Of a DNA stretch of 36,435 bases, positions 1 to 10,328 are shown one piece after another. The stretch is from Planctomycetota bacterium. GTDB lineage: Bacteria; Planctomycetota; UBA1135; GCA-002686595. Position 1 is the first letter of the stretch. The number at the start of each line of letters is the position of its first letter. Below the pieces are notes generated by a model. It was not told the origin of the DNA and made no database searches. It saw nothing but the letters and a program-made list of their open reading frames with translations. The stretch is taken from the NCBI GenBank assembly GCA_009691855.1, contig SIAI01000039.1:1-36435 (forward strand), read 5' to 3'. The position numbers and the translations under genes were made by a program.

Positions 1-166
1 TAGTGTCCCTTCCCCGAAGTAGCGCCAACAATCCGCCGCACTGAATCGCCGCTGGCGGCGTTGCGCCTCCTCCCTAGTATTGCAGCGAATACGCGTCGTC
101 GGCGCGCCTTGCCAGCGACGATCCATCACCGCGCCTTGTTGGCGCTACTGCGGGGAAGGAACACTA
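1..166. repeat. Imperfect palindromic element with 31-bp terminal inverted repeats (MITE-like)
   Basis: The first 31 bases (1-31, beginning TAGTGT) and bases 136-166 (ending ACACTA) are inverted copies that agree at 29 of 31 positions, with mismatches at left-arm positions 7 and 17. Inside these arms the symmetry continues more weakly: GCTGGCGGCG on the left faces CGCCTTGCCAGC on the right. The centre is a small palindrome (GTATT at 77-81 facing AATAC at 88-92). The whole unit could fold into one long hairpin. It encodes no recognisable protein. The layout suits a non-autonomous MITE or a large extragenic palindrome. The window begins exactly at the left arm, so the element may extend further left and its target duplication cannot be judged. 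The inverted repeat is seen directly; mobility is inference. Confidence 0.7.
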
Positions 167-285
167 GGCAAAGGCGTCCGGCGGCCTGAAACCTGCGCGG
201 CGGCGGTTGCTACTCCTGCTGCAGGACCTTCCCACGGCAGCGAGGGAGCTCGCACTCCCTCGATCAGAAGGAGTCGCTCGAGAAC

Positions 286-1249
286 GTGCTCGTGAACGCT
301 CGGGGGCACGTGGATCGCTCACGCGCGCTCGAGCTTGCCCAACACCGCGAGCGACGAAGTGCTGTTGCGCTCGGGCTTCGTGACGCTGCGCGCGGGCACG
401 CGGCTGTTCGCGCCCAGCGGCGCGTTCCTCGGCACGTTCCAGGGCGCGCTCAACGACTTCGGCGACCATGTGTACACCGGCGCCCTCGAGACCCCCGACA
501 ACCGCGACGTGATCGTCAAGAACGACACGGTCTTCGTGCGCAAGGGCGGCGTGTTGCCCGCCCTCGCGCCCGCCGCGGTGGGCGACAGGGCACCCGCTCC
601 GATCCTGCTCACCAACAGCGGCGACGTCTTCTGGTTCACCAAGATCGACGTGGAGAACGACACGGGGCTGCTGCGCAACCACGAGGTCCTCGTGCGGCGC
701 GGGGTCACGCGGATCGGTGGCGAGCTCGTGACCGCGATCTCCTCCGTGGATGGCTCCTTCGTCGTCAGCCCCGACGGTCGCTACTGGATCGCGCGCGTGA
801 CCCTCGGTGAACGGGACGCACTGGCGTGGATCGACTTCGGGCTGGTCGTACCGCTCCCCGGCTGCGCCGGCAACGCGGGGAAGCTGACGCTCGCCTCCGG
901 CCAGGCGCGGGCGGGCGCGCACCTCGAGTTCGCGCTCGACGCGGGCCCAGCGGCCGGCGCGCGAGCGTTCCTGGCGTTCTCCGCGCGCGCCGCGCGGCCT
1001 ACCTCGAGCTGTGGCCTGCCCACAACGGTCGGCGAGCTGCTGCTCTCGCCCGCCGATCGCGTGGCGCTGTTCCCGCTCGGCATCTGAAACGGCTCCCCGT
1101 CCACGCTCGACGTTCCGATCCCGAATGCGGCGGCGCTGATCGATGCGCAGCTCTTCGCGCAGGGCTACTTCCTCGACGCCAGCGCCGCAACGTCGGCGGA
1201 GCGCGTGCGGCTCACCAACGGGCTACGCGTCCAGATCGACGCGCTCTGA
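286..1249 (+). pseudogene. Decayed secreted/surface protein gene: 5' part missing or frameshifted, internal TGA
   Basis: From about 335 to 1084 a frame runs with strong coding character: Gly-, Asp- and Val-rich beta-type sequence such as LLTNSGDVFWFTKIDVEND and FVVSPDGRYWIARVTLG, like the repeated beta-strand secreted proteins of Planctomycetota. A TGA at 1085-1087 stops it. The same frame then continues as NGSPSTLDVPIPN, LFAQGYFLD and RLTNGLRVQIDAL to a TGA at 1247-1249, which looks like the normal C-terminal domain. TGA could be a mutated TGG (Trp). At the 5' end the only start in frame is a poor TTG at 335. The upstream coding-like text ENVLVNARG lies in another frame, and removing one base from the G run at 302-306 would join it as VLVNARGTWIAHARSSLPN. 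No signal peptide remains and a palindromic element lies just upstream. It could instead be an intact gene with assembly errors. Two adjacent lesions make a remnant likelier. Confidence 0.6.
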
Positions 1250-1260
1250 GCTACTAGGTT

Positions 1261-1291
1261 CGAGAGTCCGCGCGCCGCGCGCGGATTCTCG
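1261..1291 (+). terminator. Strong GC hairpin after the decayed gene
   Basis: CGAGAGTCCGCGCG (1261-1274) pairs with CGCGCGGATTCTCG (1278-1291) around a three-base loop, with one G-T pair. Flanking bases GCTACT and AGTAG can extend the stem. It begins 12 bases after the distal stop codon, a position expected for a terminator, but no T run follows, so terminator function is inferred from position only. A second small hairpin, CGGCGCC-GCA-GGCGCCG, follows at about 1304-1320. Confidence 0.45.
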
Positions 1292-1372
1292 GGAGTAGTC
1301 GCTCCGGCGCCGCAGGCGCCGCGCCGCTCATCAGCGGCGAGGAGGGGGGGGCCGCGTGTCGCGGCCGACGTG

Positions 1373-1456
1373 GGGAGGGTTCGCCTCCCCCGCCAACAAC
1401 AACTCAGCGCGGGCTCAGTTTCGTCTCGTTGGGTTGCGGGCAGGGCCCGCGCTGAG
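1373..1456. repeat. Hairpins upstream of the oxygenase gene
   Basis: Two inverted repeats lie in the non-coding stretch before the oxygenase start at 1520. GGGGAGG and CCTCCCC (about 1374-1391) form a short stem. CTCAGCGCGGGC (1403-1414) is perfectly repeated in inverted orientation as GCCCGCGCTGAG (1445-1456), 30 bases apart. They may be leader structures or operator-like sites. No further evidence assigns a role. Confidence 0.4.
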
Positions 1457-1519
1457 CCCGCGGGAGAGCCACGACTCGGTTGCCGCGTTCGGCGGCACGC
1501 CCCACACTGTGCGCCGCCG

Positions 1520-2116
1520 ATGGCCGCCCACAGCGAGCACCCCGCCGCCTTCGCGCCGGGCTACCTGCGCCAGCTCGAGCGCGGGATCCGCGCCTCGCCC
1601 TGCTTCACGACCAACACGCTCAACCGCGACTTCGTCGGCACCAAGGGCTTCTCGGTCGTCTTCCACGGCGCGGCGCGGGCCGAGGTCGAGCGCGCCTTCC
1701 CGTTCTTCGCGCCCTACCTGGCGCGCGCGCTGCGCGCGGACTGCAACGCCTTCTACCTGAACCCGCTGCTGCTCGAGCGCGGCTCGCGCGTCGATCCGCA
1801 CGTGGACCGCAGCCTGCGCTCGTACTGCAAGGAAGTGCTGCCGCCGCTCACGGTCAGCGTGCTGTATGTGAGCGTGCCCGCCGAGCTCGCGGGCGGCGAG
1901 CTGGTCCTGGCGCGCGGCAAGCGGCACCTGGCGCGCATCCGCCCGGCCGCCAACCTGCTGGTGCTGTTCGAGGGCGATCTGACGCACTCGATCGAGCCGT
2001 TGCAGAGCGCCGGCGCGCGCCTGAGCCTGGTGTGCGAGCAGTACCACCTCGAGCCGGACGAGCTGGAACTCGTGCCGGAGTTCACCATCGAGACGCGCGC
2101 CAAGCGCTACGACTGA
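1520..2116 (+). CDS. 2-oxoglutarate/Fe(II)-dependent dioxygenase-type protein
   Basis: This 198-residue cytosolic protein has the features of a small double-stranded beta-helix oxygenase. The iron-binding triad is visible as H94-x-D96 (in DPHVDRSL) and H156 (in EGDLTHSIEPL). R167, in a GxRLSL segment, is placed to bind the 2-oxoglutarate carboxylate, and GGELVL (125-130) is a family-typical strand between the first and second halves of the triad. The frame is open to 1370, but the extra N-terminus is low-complexity Arg/Ala sequence. The ATG at 1520 (MAAHSEHPAAF) gives a normal length. Known members of the fold hydroxylate protein side chains or small molecules; nothing here shows the substrate. 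It stands alone between two hairpin-rich intergenic regions. Fold assignment is fairly secure, reaction unknown. Confidence 0.75.
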   Translation: MAAHSEHPAAFAPGYLRQLERGIRASPCFTTNTLNRDFVGTKGFSVVFHGAARAEVERAFPFFAPYLARALRADCNAFYLNPLLLERGSRVDPHVDRSLRSYCKEVLPPLTVSVLYVSVPAELAGGELVLARGKRHLARIRPAANLLVLFEGDLTHSIEPLQSAGARLSLVCEQYHLEPDELELVPEFTIETRAKRYD

Positions 2117-2442
2117 GAGGCTGAGCAGAGCTGCCGCTGGCGGCATTCTGCTCTGGCTCGAGGGCTTGGCCAGCGCGCGACCCTCGCGCGCCTCTCGGGT
2201 TCTTGCTCAGCTCAGGCTCTTCCAAAGAACAAGCCCTTCGGAAAGGCTCGCCCGACTCGGGCCTGACGAGCCGGTGCTTGTCCTTTCCTGACCAGGCCCG
2301 CCTGCGGCGGGCAAGCGGCTCAGAGTGTGAGCAACAATCCAACCACGGCGAGCTGCGAGGTTTTGGGGGCGCGAGGAACTCGCGCCCAGGGGGTTCGAGG
2401 GTGAGCAAGAATCCCGCGCCGGAGCGGCGCGTTGATTCTTGC

Positions 2443-2446
<4 letters not shown>
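2117..2446. repeat. Hairpin cluster between convergent oxygenase and ABC-F genes
   Basis: This non-coding stretch separates two convergent genes and holds five stem-loops: 2123-2153 (GAGCAGA...TCTGCTC with an inner TGCCG/CGGCA stem), 2173-2191 (GCGCGCGA-CCC-TCGCGCGC, perfect), 2296-2312 (GCCCGCC-TGC-GGCGGGC, perfect), 2367-2387 (GGGCGCGAG-GAA-CTCGCGCCC, perfect) and 2401-2446. The word TTCTTGCTCA and its inverse also recur, at 2200-2209, 2327-2338 (inverted, one change), 2401-2411 (inverted) and 2436-2445. No credible reading frame is present. The structures are seen directly; roles as bidirectional terminators or a repeat element are inference. Confidence 0.55.
2401..2446 (-). terminator. 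Perfect 13-bp stem overlapping the ABC-F stop codon
   Basis: GTGAGCAAGAATC (2401-2413) and GATTCTTGCTCAC (2434-2446) are perfect inverted copies, with a further GC-rich inner stem (CGCGCC...GGCGCG). The stop codon of the ABC-F gene (2443-2445 on the minus strand) lies inside the stem. This is consistent with a terminator at the end of the minus-strand rpsU/rluD/uup cluster. There is no long T run, so the call is from position and stem strength. Confidence 0.5.
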
Positions 2447-4340
<1,894 letters not shown>

Positions 4341-4344
<4 letters not shown>

Positions 4345-5420
4345 GCCTCACCTCCCACGCCATCCAGGAACGCGCGCAGCTCGTCGGGCAGCGGGCTGAT
4401 GGCCGTGCAGCGCGCGCCGCTGGTGGGCGAGTCCCAGCTCAAGCGGTGGCTGTGCAGCGCCTGGCGCGGGAGTTCGAGCTCGTCCGCTCCGAGCTCGTGC
4501 CGCGCGTGGCGCAGGAACAGCTCCTCGTCGCCGCCGTACAGTTTGTCGCCCACGAGCGCGTGCCCGAGCGCGGCGAGGTGCACGCGGATCTGGTGCTGGC
4601 GCCCGGTGTGCAGGCGGCACAGCAGCAGCGCGAACTCGCCGTGGCGCTCCAGCACGCGCCAGCTCGTGCGCGCCTCGACCCCGTCCGCGCTCACGGTCAT
4701 CTTCATGCGCACCTGACTCGCGTGCGCCGGGCCCAGCGGCAGGTCGATCTCGCCCGCCTCGTGCTCCGGCTGACCGTGCACGATCGCCAGGTACTCCTTC
4801 TCGACCGTATGACGCTCGAATTGCTTGCGGATCTGGCGGTGACCGCGCGCGCCCTTGGCGAGCAGCACGATCCCGCTGGTCTCCTTGTCGATGCGATGGC
4901 ACAGGCGGATAGGCACGGGCAGGTCGGCGCCCTCGGAATAGCGCGCGTGCACGTCCTGGATGAGCGTCCCGGCGAGGTGGCGTCCACTCGGGTGCACGGC
5001 CTGGCCGGCGGGCTTGTCGACCACCACGGCGTCGGCGTCCTCGAAGCGGATCACGAGCGCGCCCGGGTCGCTGAGCGTCTCGGGCATGCGCAGCTCGGGC
5101 GGGATCACGACCACCACCTTGGCCCCGTGGCGCAGCAGACGCGCGCTGCGGCGCTCGATCACGGGAACCTCGCTGCTCGGCTCGAGTCCCGGCCCGGCCG
5201 GGGCCACGAGCACGAAGCCGTCGGCGATCAGGCGCTGGATCGAGGCGCGCGAGCGCCAGGTCAGGCGCAGCGTCAGGAAGGCATCGAGCCGGATCTGGAC
5301 CGCTGCCGGCGACAGCTGGAAGTCGCAGCCGCGGACCTCGAGCTCGACCTCTGTGAGGGTGCGGGCGAGGTTGCGGTCACGCGGAAAGAGGCCCATGGGC
5401 GTCCGACATTGTGCCTCCAT
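4341..5420 (-). CDS. RluA/RluD-family RNA pseudouridine synthase
   Basis: This enzyme would isomerise uridine to pseudouridine in 23S rRNA or tRNA. The catalytic motif is HRIDKETSG, with the nucleophilic Asp in the canonical place. Upstream are VVVDKPAGQAVHPS and downstream LHTGRQHQIRVHLAALGHALVGDKLYG, both hallmark blocks of the family. An S4-like RNA-binding stretch precedes them (VQIRLDAFLTLRLTWRSRASI). The start is uncertain: ATG at 5420 gives 359 residues and ATG at 5396 gives 351; the longer frame to 5663 is low-complexity and overlaps rpsU. It lies between rpsU and the ABC-F gene, overlapping the latter by ATGA. The RluD-type site cannot be told from RluA/RluC-type by eye. Confidence 0.88.
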
Positions 5421-5475
5421 GCCGTTCGGTGGGGCGCGCGGGGACTCGCGCCCTGACAACTTCGAGCCCCAGGCC

Positions 5476-5504
5476 GAGCGCGGCGCCGTTCTGGCGCGGC
5501 GCTC
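5476..5504 (-). terminator. Hairpin between rpsU and the pseudouridine synthase gene
   Basis: GAGCGCGGCGCC (5476-5487) and GGCGCGGCGCTC (5493-5504) pair at 10 of 12 positions around a short GTTCT loop. It lies just downstream of the rpsU stop on the minus strand and before the next gene's start. It may act as an attenuator giving more rpsU than downstream transcript. There is no T run, so this is tentative. Confidence 0.35.
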
Positions 5505-5515
5505 CGCTGGAGCTC

Positions 5516-5731
5516 TCAGCTGCGATTCAACAACCAGCGCGACCGGCGCGCTGCCTTCAGGATGGTCCGGATGCGCTCGCGCTTCTCGCGTCGGCGCTTG
5601 TCGGAACGCTTCTCGTGCCAGGTGCTGGCCTTGGCCAGGCGGAACACACCGCCGTAGTTGCACTGGCGCTTGAAGCGCCTGAGGGCGGCTTCCAGCGACT
5701 CGTTGGATCGGACTTCGACCTTGATCGTCAT
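5516..5731 (-). CDS. rpsU: 30S ribosomal protein S21
   Basis: This 71-residue basic protein is ribosomal protein S21 (bS21), a late-binding component of the 30S platform near the 3' end of 16S rRNA. It starts MTIKVEVRSNESLEAALRRF, followed by KRQCNYGG and an Arg/Lys-rich tail (KRSDKRRREKRERIRTILKA), all typical, and 71 residues is a usual length. The ATG is at 5731-5729. The gene is easily missed because a much longer meaningless minus-strand frame reads through it from inside recD2. It is the first gene of a minus-strand cluster (rpsU, RluD-like, Uup), all concerned with the ribosome, and is divergent from recD2. A TACTAG element at about 5765-5770 on the minus strand could be part of its promoter, but this is weak. 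Confidence 0.93.
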   Translation of the reverse strand: MTIKVEVRSNESLEAALRRFKRQCNYGGVFRLAKASTWHEKRSDKRRREKRERIRTILKAARRSRWLLNRS

Positions 5732-5824
5732 GCGGCGGGACGGACAGATGAAAAAGGGCGCGCTAGTATCCGTCCCCGAGGCCCCGGAGCAAGCGCCAAC
5801 TCCCGATTCCTCCCCACCGTTCCC

Positions 5825-8092
5825 GTGACCCGAGCCTCCGCCCACGACCCCCGCTCCAAAGACATTCCGCCTGGGGCGGGTGACGACAGCCGCCTGCGCG
5901 GCGTGGTCGAGGGTGTGACCTACCGGCACCCGGAATCGCACTACACCGTTCTGCGCGTGGCGCTGGAGCCCGAGAGCATGGCCCCCGACGAGCTCTTCGG
6001 CCGCCGCGGACCGAAGGACCGCGTGGTGATGGCCGTGGGCAAGGCCGGCGAACTCGCGGTCGGCGAGCGCGTCGCGCTCGGAGGCCGCTGGACGAACCAT
6101 CCCAAGCACGGGCCACAGTTCCAGTTCCAGACCCTGCAGGCACTGCCGCCGCTCGGCAAGGAGGGCGTGGCGCGCTACCTCGCCTCCAAGAACTTCAAGG
6201 GCATCGGCCCCGTGCTGGCCGAACGCATTGTCGCGACCCTGGGCGCCGAGGCCCTGATGCGCATCGACGCCGAGCCCGAGAGCCTGCGGCGTGTGAAGGG
6301 CCTCAAGCGCTCCGCGCGCGAGGGCCTGGTAGCAGCCGTGCGCGAGCTGCGCGACGAGCGCGAGCTGCAGGCCTTCCTGCATGGGCTCGAGCTCAACGTC
6401 GCCCAGGTGCAGCAGACCACGCGCACCTTGGGCGCCGACGCCGAGGCCAAGATCCGCGCCAACCCCTACCTCCTGGCGCGCTTCGTCGAGGGCATCGGCT
6501 TCGCCAGCGCCGATCGCGCGGCGCAGAAGCTGGGCCTGGCCGAGGACTCGCCCGAGCGCCGCGTGGCGGGGATCTTCTTCGCGCTCGAGCTGGCCGCGAA
6601 CGAGGGCCACACCTGCGTCGAGCTGGAGAAGCTGCGCGCGCGCGTGAGCGAGCTGCTCGGCGCTGCGCTGGCGATCGAAGTGCTCAGCGCCGACGTCGAA
6701 GCGCTGGCCGCGGCGCGCGAGCTCGTGCTGGCGCGCGACCTGCGCGCGGGCGCAGCGCTGGTGTACGCACCCCCGCTGGCGCACTCGGAGGCCGGGCTCG
6801 CCGCGAACCTCGCCGCGCTCGCGAAAAGCGGCCCGGTGCGCGCGCTGGCGAACGAGCGCGACCTCGCCGCGGCCGAACGCGCGGCGCACATCTCGTTGCA
6901 CCCCGCCCAGCGCGCGGCCGTGCTCGGCTGCCTCTCCGCGCCGCTGGTGCTGCTCACCGGCGGTCCCGGCGTGGGCAAGACGACCATCGTAAGCCTGCTC
7001 GTCGAGCTGGCCGAGCGCGCGCAGCTCTCCGTGGCGCTCGCCTCGCCCACCGGCCGCGCCGCCAAGCGCCTGAGCGAAGCCACCGGTCGCCCGGCGAGCA
7101 CCGTGCACCGCCTGCTGGGCTGGGATCCGCTCCAGCACCGCTTCCAGCACGGGACGCACGAACCGCTCGGCGCCGAGCTCGTGATCGTGGACGAGATCTC
7201 GATGCTCGACGTGATCCTCGCGCACCATCTGCTGAAGGCCATCCAGCCGCCCGCGCGGCTGGTGTTCGTCGGCGATCCGGACCAGCTGCCCTCGGTCTCG
7301 GCCGGCAACGTGCTGGCCGATCTCTTGGCCTCGGAGCGCGTGCCGGTGTTCCGCCTGAGCCAGGTCTTCCGCCAGCAGAGCGAGAGCCTGATCGTCGAGA
7401 ACGCGCACCGCATCCTGCAGGGCGAGCTGCCGCGCAGCCTGTCGCGCGACGACCCGGCCGGCGACTTCTACTTCTTCCCGGCCGACAGCGACGAGCAGAC
7501 CGCCGAGCGCACGCTGGAGGTCGTGACCGAGCGCATCCCGCGCCGCTTCGGGCTCGAGTGGGCGAGCGACGTGCAGGTGCTGGCGCCGATGTACCGCGGC
7601 GCCTGCGGCGTGGACGCGCTCAACGACAGGCTGCGCAGCGCGCTGGGCTCGAGCGGCGCCGAGATCGCCTGGCGCGAGCGCATCTGGCGCACCGGCGACC
7701 GCGTGATCCAGACGCGCAACGACTACGAGAAGGAAGTCTTCAACGGCGACATGGGCCGGGTGGTGCGCGTGGACGGCGCCGCCAAGGCGCTGTTCGTGCG
7801 CTTCCCGGAGAAGGAAGTGCGCTACTCCGGCGCCGAGCTCGGCGACCTGAGCGCGGCCTTCGCGATCACCGTGCACCGCTCGCAGGGCGGCGAGTTCCCC
7901 GCGGTCGTGCTGCCGCTGGTGACGCAACACTGGCCGATGCTACAGCGCAACCTCCTGTACACGGCGGTCACCCGCGCCCGGAAGCTGGTCGTGATCGTCG
8001 GGCAGCGCAAGGCGCTGGAGCGCGCGGTGGCGAATGCGGAGCAGCGCGAGCGCGAGAGCGGCTTGATGGAACGGCTGCGAAAGCTGGTGTGA
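5825..8092 (+). CDS. recD2: RecD2-type ATP-dependent DNA helicase
   Basis: A superfamily 1B 5'-3' DNA helicase of the RecD2 group, the long RecD form that works without RecBC. The N-terminus has the RecD2-specific OB-like region (LRGVVEGVTYRHPESHYTVL), then helix-hairpin-helix-type segments (KGIGPVLAERIVATLG, FVEGIGFASADRAA). Helicase motifs follow: Walker A GGPGVGKTT (379-387), motif Ia SPTGRAAKRL, Walker B VIVDEISMLD (453-462), motif III FVGDPDQLPSVSAGNVL, SQVFRQ and the C-terminal TVHRSQGGEFPAVVLPL. The GTG at 5825 gives 755 residues, normal for RecD2; the frame stays open upstream but that sequence overlaps rpsU and is not coding-like. It is divergent from rpsU, with 93 bases between the two starts, and converges on the sigma factor gene. 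Confidence 0.92.
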   Translation: MTRASAHDPRSKDIPPGAGDDSRLRGVVEGVTYRHPESHYTVLRVALEPESMAPDELFGRRGPKDRVVMAVGKAGELAVGERVALGGRWTNHPKHGPQFQFQTLQALPPLGKEGVARYLASKNFKGIGPVLAERIVATLGAEALMRIDAEPESLRRVKGLKRSAREGLVAAVRELRDERELQAFLHGLELNVAQVQQTTRTLGADAEAKIRANPYLLARFVEGIGFASADRAAQKLGLAEDSPERRVAGIFFALELAANEGHTCVELEKLRARVSELLGAALAIEVLSADVEALAAARELVLARDLRAGAALVYAPPLAHSEAGLAANLAALAKSGPVRALANERDLAAAERAAHISLHPAQRAAVLGCLSAPLVLLTGGPGVGKTTIVSLLVELAERAQLSVALASPTGRAAKRLSEATGRPASTVHRLLGWDPLQHRFQHGTHEPLGAELVIVDEISMLDVILAHHLLKAIQPPARLVFVGDPDQLPSVSAGNVLADLLASERVPVFRLSQVFRQQSESLIVENAHRILQGELPRSLSRDDPAGDFYFFPADSDEQTAERTLEVVTERIPRRFGLEWASDVQVLAPMYRGACGVDALNDRLRSALGSSGAEIAWRERIWRTGDRVIQTRNDYEKEVFNGDMGRVVRVDGAAKALFVRFPEKEVRYSGAELGDLSAAFAITVHRSQGGEFPAVVLPLVTQHWPMLQRNLLYTAVTRARKLVVIVGQRKALERAVANAEQRERESGLMERLRKLV

Positions 8093-8098
8093 GGCGCA

Positions 8099-8111
8099 GG
8101 GCGCAGCGCCC
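8099..8111. terminator. Small GC hairpin between convergent recD2 and sigma genes
   Basis: GGGCGC (8099-8104) and GCGCCC (8106-8111) form a compact inverted repeat in the 34-base gap between the convergent recD2 and sigma factor stop codons. The position suits a bidirectional terminator. It is short and lacks a T run. Confidence 0.3.
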
Positions 8112-8126
8112 GCCCAAGCGCCGCCC

Positions 8127-8684
8127 CTACTCCCCCAGCCCCCGCGACAGCTCGCGCTTCAACCACGCCTTCGCGAAGGTCCACTCGTCCGCCACCAGGC
8201 GTGGCTTGACGCCCAGGATCTCGGCCGCCTCCTCGTTCGACAGCCCGCCGAAGAAGCGCAGCTCCACGATGCGCGCCTGGCGTTCGTCGAGTCCGTGCAG
8301 CTTCTGCAGGGCTTCGTCCAGATCCAGCATATCGATCGGCGGGCCTCCCCCGAGAGCCGCCTCGTCGTCGAGCGTGACGCGCTCCCGATCGCCGCCGCGC
8401 TTCTGCGCCCCGCGTCGGCGCGCGCGGTCGACGAGCTCGTTGCGGATGACCGTCGCCGCCAGGGCCACGAACTCGACGCGCTGCAGGCCCTGGTACTCGC
8501 TGGCGCGCGAGAGCTTGATGTAGCACTCGTGCACCAGGTCGGTGGCGTCGAAGGTCAGCCCGCGGCCTCGCCCGATGGCGCGATCGGCGAGCTCGCGCAG
8601 CGTCGTGTACATCTCGGCCACGAGCTCGTCCATGTTGCGTGCCGGGCCCGGCTCATCGAGCGGATCGTCGCGGGGCTCGCTCAA
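8127..8684 (-). CDS. ECF-type RNA polymerase sigma factor (kinase-associated class)
   Basis: A 185-residue sigma factor with region 2 (about 18-92, including TFDATDLVHECYIKL, which fits the Sigma-70_ECF / PF07638 group) and region 4 (about 125-180, with the helix-turn-helix around LSNEEAAEILGVKPRLV). In Planctomycetota this group is commonly encoded beside Ser/Thr kinases instead of classical anti-sigma factors. That holds here: its ATG overlaps the stop of the kinase gene (ATGA, 8684-8681), so the two are translationally coupled. The inference is that the kinase controls it by phosphorylation; no anti-sigma gene directly adjoins it, though one is encoded further upstream in the same block. 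Confidence 0.88.
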   Translation of the reverse strand: MSEPRDDPLDEPGPARNMDELVAEMYTTLRELADRAIGRGRGLTFDATDLVHECYIKLSRASEYQGLQRVEFVALAATVIRNELVDRARRRGAQKRGGDRERVTLDDEAALGGGPPIDMLDLDEALQKLHGLDERQARIVELRFFGGLSNEEAAEILGVKPRLVADEWTFAKAWLKRELSRGLGE

Positions 8685-10273
8685 CGCCGTGCCTCGCGCG
8701 CAGCGGCGCGCAGCTGCTCGAGCAGCACGCGCGCCTTGGGGATGTCACCGCGCGGGCCCTTCATGGATTCGAGCGTTTCCACGGTGTCGTCCAGGATGAA
8801 CAGGGCGTACTCCTTTTCATCCACGGACTCAACGGCCCCGGCGCCGTCGGCCCGCTCGATCCACAGCCGACCCTGGTCCCGGAAGGCGCGGTATTCTTCC
8901 AGGCGCGACTGCTGCAGCTCGGCGCGCGAGAGCCAGTCCTCGAGCGCGTGCAGGGTGGCCGTGCGCGGATCGAAGGTCATGCGCTCGGCCTCGACCTTCA
9001 GGCCGACGATCTTCTCACGGATGCGTTGGCGCTCGTTGAGCTCGTGATAGAAGTCGCGCGCGATCCCCCTGGCGCGCAACTCGTGCCCGCGCTCGACGAC
9101 CACGTAGGACACGTACTGCGCCGCGCTCAGCGCAAGGAACAGCAGCAGCGCCGTCGCCGCCAGCAGGCGATGCCGACGCACGAGCTTCCAGGCGACGTAC
9201 AGCGAGGTCGGCTTGCGCGCGCGGATCGGCCGGTGGTCGAGGTAGAGGCGCAGGTCCTCGGCGAACTCCGCCGCCGTCGCGTAGCGTCGTGCGGGTTCCT
9301 TGGCCAGCGCGGTGGCCAGGATCGTCTCCAGATCGCCCTTGAGCTCGCGCTTCACCGAGCCCGCCGCGATCGGATCGTCCTCGCGCACGCGACGCACGGC
9401 CTCGTGCAGCGGCACGCCGTCGAGCGCGAGCGGCAGCCGTCCCGTGAGCAGCTCGTACAGGATCACGCCCAGCGAGTACACGTCGCTCTGCGCGCTGATC
9501 TCGCCCTCGCCGGCGGCCTGCTCGGGGCTCATGTACGAGAGCGTGCCCACCAGCTGCCCCGTCTGCGTGCCGCTCGAGCCCATGCCCAGCGGGCGCGCCA
9601 CGCCGAAGTCGAGCACCTTGGGCTGGCCGCGCTCGTCGACGAGCACGTTCGAGGGCTTGAGGTCGCGGTGTACGACGCCGCGTTCGTGCGCGTAGTGCGC
9701 GGCCTCGGCCACCTGGCTGACGAGCGCGAGCTTGGCGGCGAGGCCGAGGTCGTGCTCGAGCACGTACTCGTGCAGCGGCAGACCGGCCACGAACTCCAGC
9801 GCGAAGAACGGCCGGCGCCCGGTCTCGGTCTCGGCCCAGCCGGCCTCGTAGACGCGCGCGATGCCGGGGTGGCTGAGGCGCCCGAGCAGCTCGGCCTCCT
9901 GCGCGAAGCGCTCCAGCTGACGCGGCGAGGCCGAGTCGAAGCGCAGCAGCTTGAGCGCGACCTCTCGTTTCGGCGAGTCCTGCTCGGCCAGGTACACCAC
10001 GCCCATGCCGCCGAAGCCAAGCGGCCTCAGGATGCGGTAGGCGCCAACGCGCTCGGGGTGCGTGAGCGGCGCGGGCGTCTCGGGTGTGAGTCCGGCGGTG
10101 GCCGGCTGCTCCAGGAACCCGCCCAGGGTCTCGGTCTGGCGCAACAGGCCCTCGACCTCGGCGCGCAGCTCGCCGGCGCAGTGCTCGTCCAGGAAGCGCT
10201 CGCGCTCGGGGCCACGCTTTGCGCGCGCCGCGAAGTACAGGCGCTTGATCTCTTGGTGGGTCGAGGCGTCCAC
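8681..10273 (-). CDS. Transmembrane Ser/Thr protein kinase
   Basis: A 530-residue Hanks-type kinase. The glycine-rich loop GFGGMGVVY (86-94), VALK with K108, HRDLKPSN with catalytic D204, DFG (222-224) and YMSPEQ (247-252) are all intact, so it should be active. A segment at about 370-393 (LLAATALLLFLALSAAQYVSYVVV) is the single membrane span. The C-terminal 135 residues, outside the cell or in the periplasm, are charged and helical, with no TPR, PASTA or WD repeats visible. The start is GTG at 10273, with GGAGG five bases upstream (10283-10279 on the minus strand). It overlaps the downstream sigma gene by ATGA, and follows the secreted-protein gene by 55 bases. It probably phosphorylates the co-encoded sigma factor; that is inference. 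Confidence 0.92.
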   Translation of the reverse strand: MDASTHQEIKRLYFAARAKRGPERERFLDEHCAGELRAEVEGLLRQTETLGGFLEQPATAGLTPETPAPLTHPERVGAYRILRPLGFGGMGVVYLAEQDSPKREVALKLLRFDSASPRQLERFAQEAELLGRLSHPGIARVYEAGWAETETGRRPFFALEFVAGLPLHEYVLEHDLGLAAKLALVSQVAEAAHYAHERGVVHRDLKPSNVLVDERGQPKVLDFGVARPLGMGSSGTQTGQLVGTLSYMSPEQAAGEGEISAQSDVYSLGVILYELLTGRLPLALDGVPLHEAVRRVREDDPIAAGSVKRELKGDLETILATALAKEPARRYATAAEFAEDLRLYLDHRPIRARKPTSLYVAWKLVRRHRLLAATALLLFLALSAAQYVSYVVVERGHELRARGIARDFYHELNERQRIREKIVGLKVEAERMTFDPRTATLHALEDWLSRAELQQSRLEEYRAFRDQGRLWIERADGAGAVESVDEKEYALFILDDTVETLESMKGPRGDIPKARVLLEQLRAAAREARR

Positions 10274-10328
10274 GTTTTCCTCCGCTCGGTCGGCGAGCGG
10301 CGTGGACTTGATGGTACCCGTCGTGCGT

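Noticed and set aside
5732..7930. Long minus-strand open frame opposite recD2 that runs into rpsU
   Set aside because: It is Ala/Arg/His/Gln-rich shadow sequence typical of the strand opposite a GC-rich gene; only its last 71 codons (rpsU) have protein-like content.
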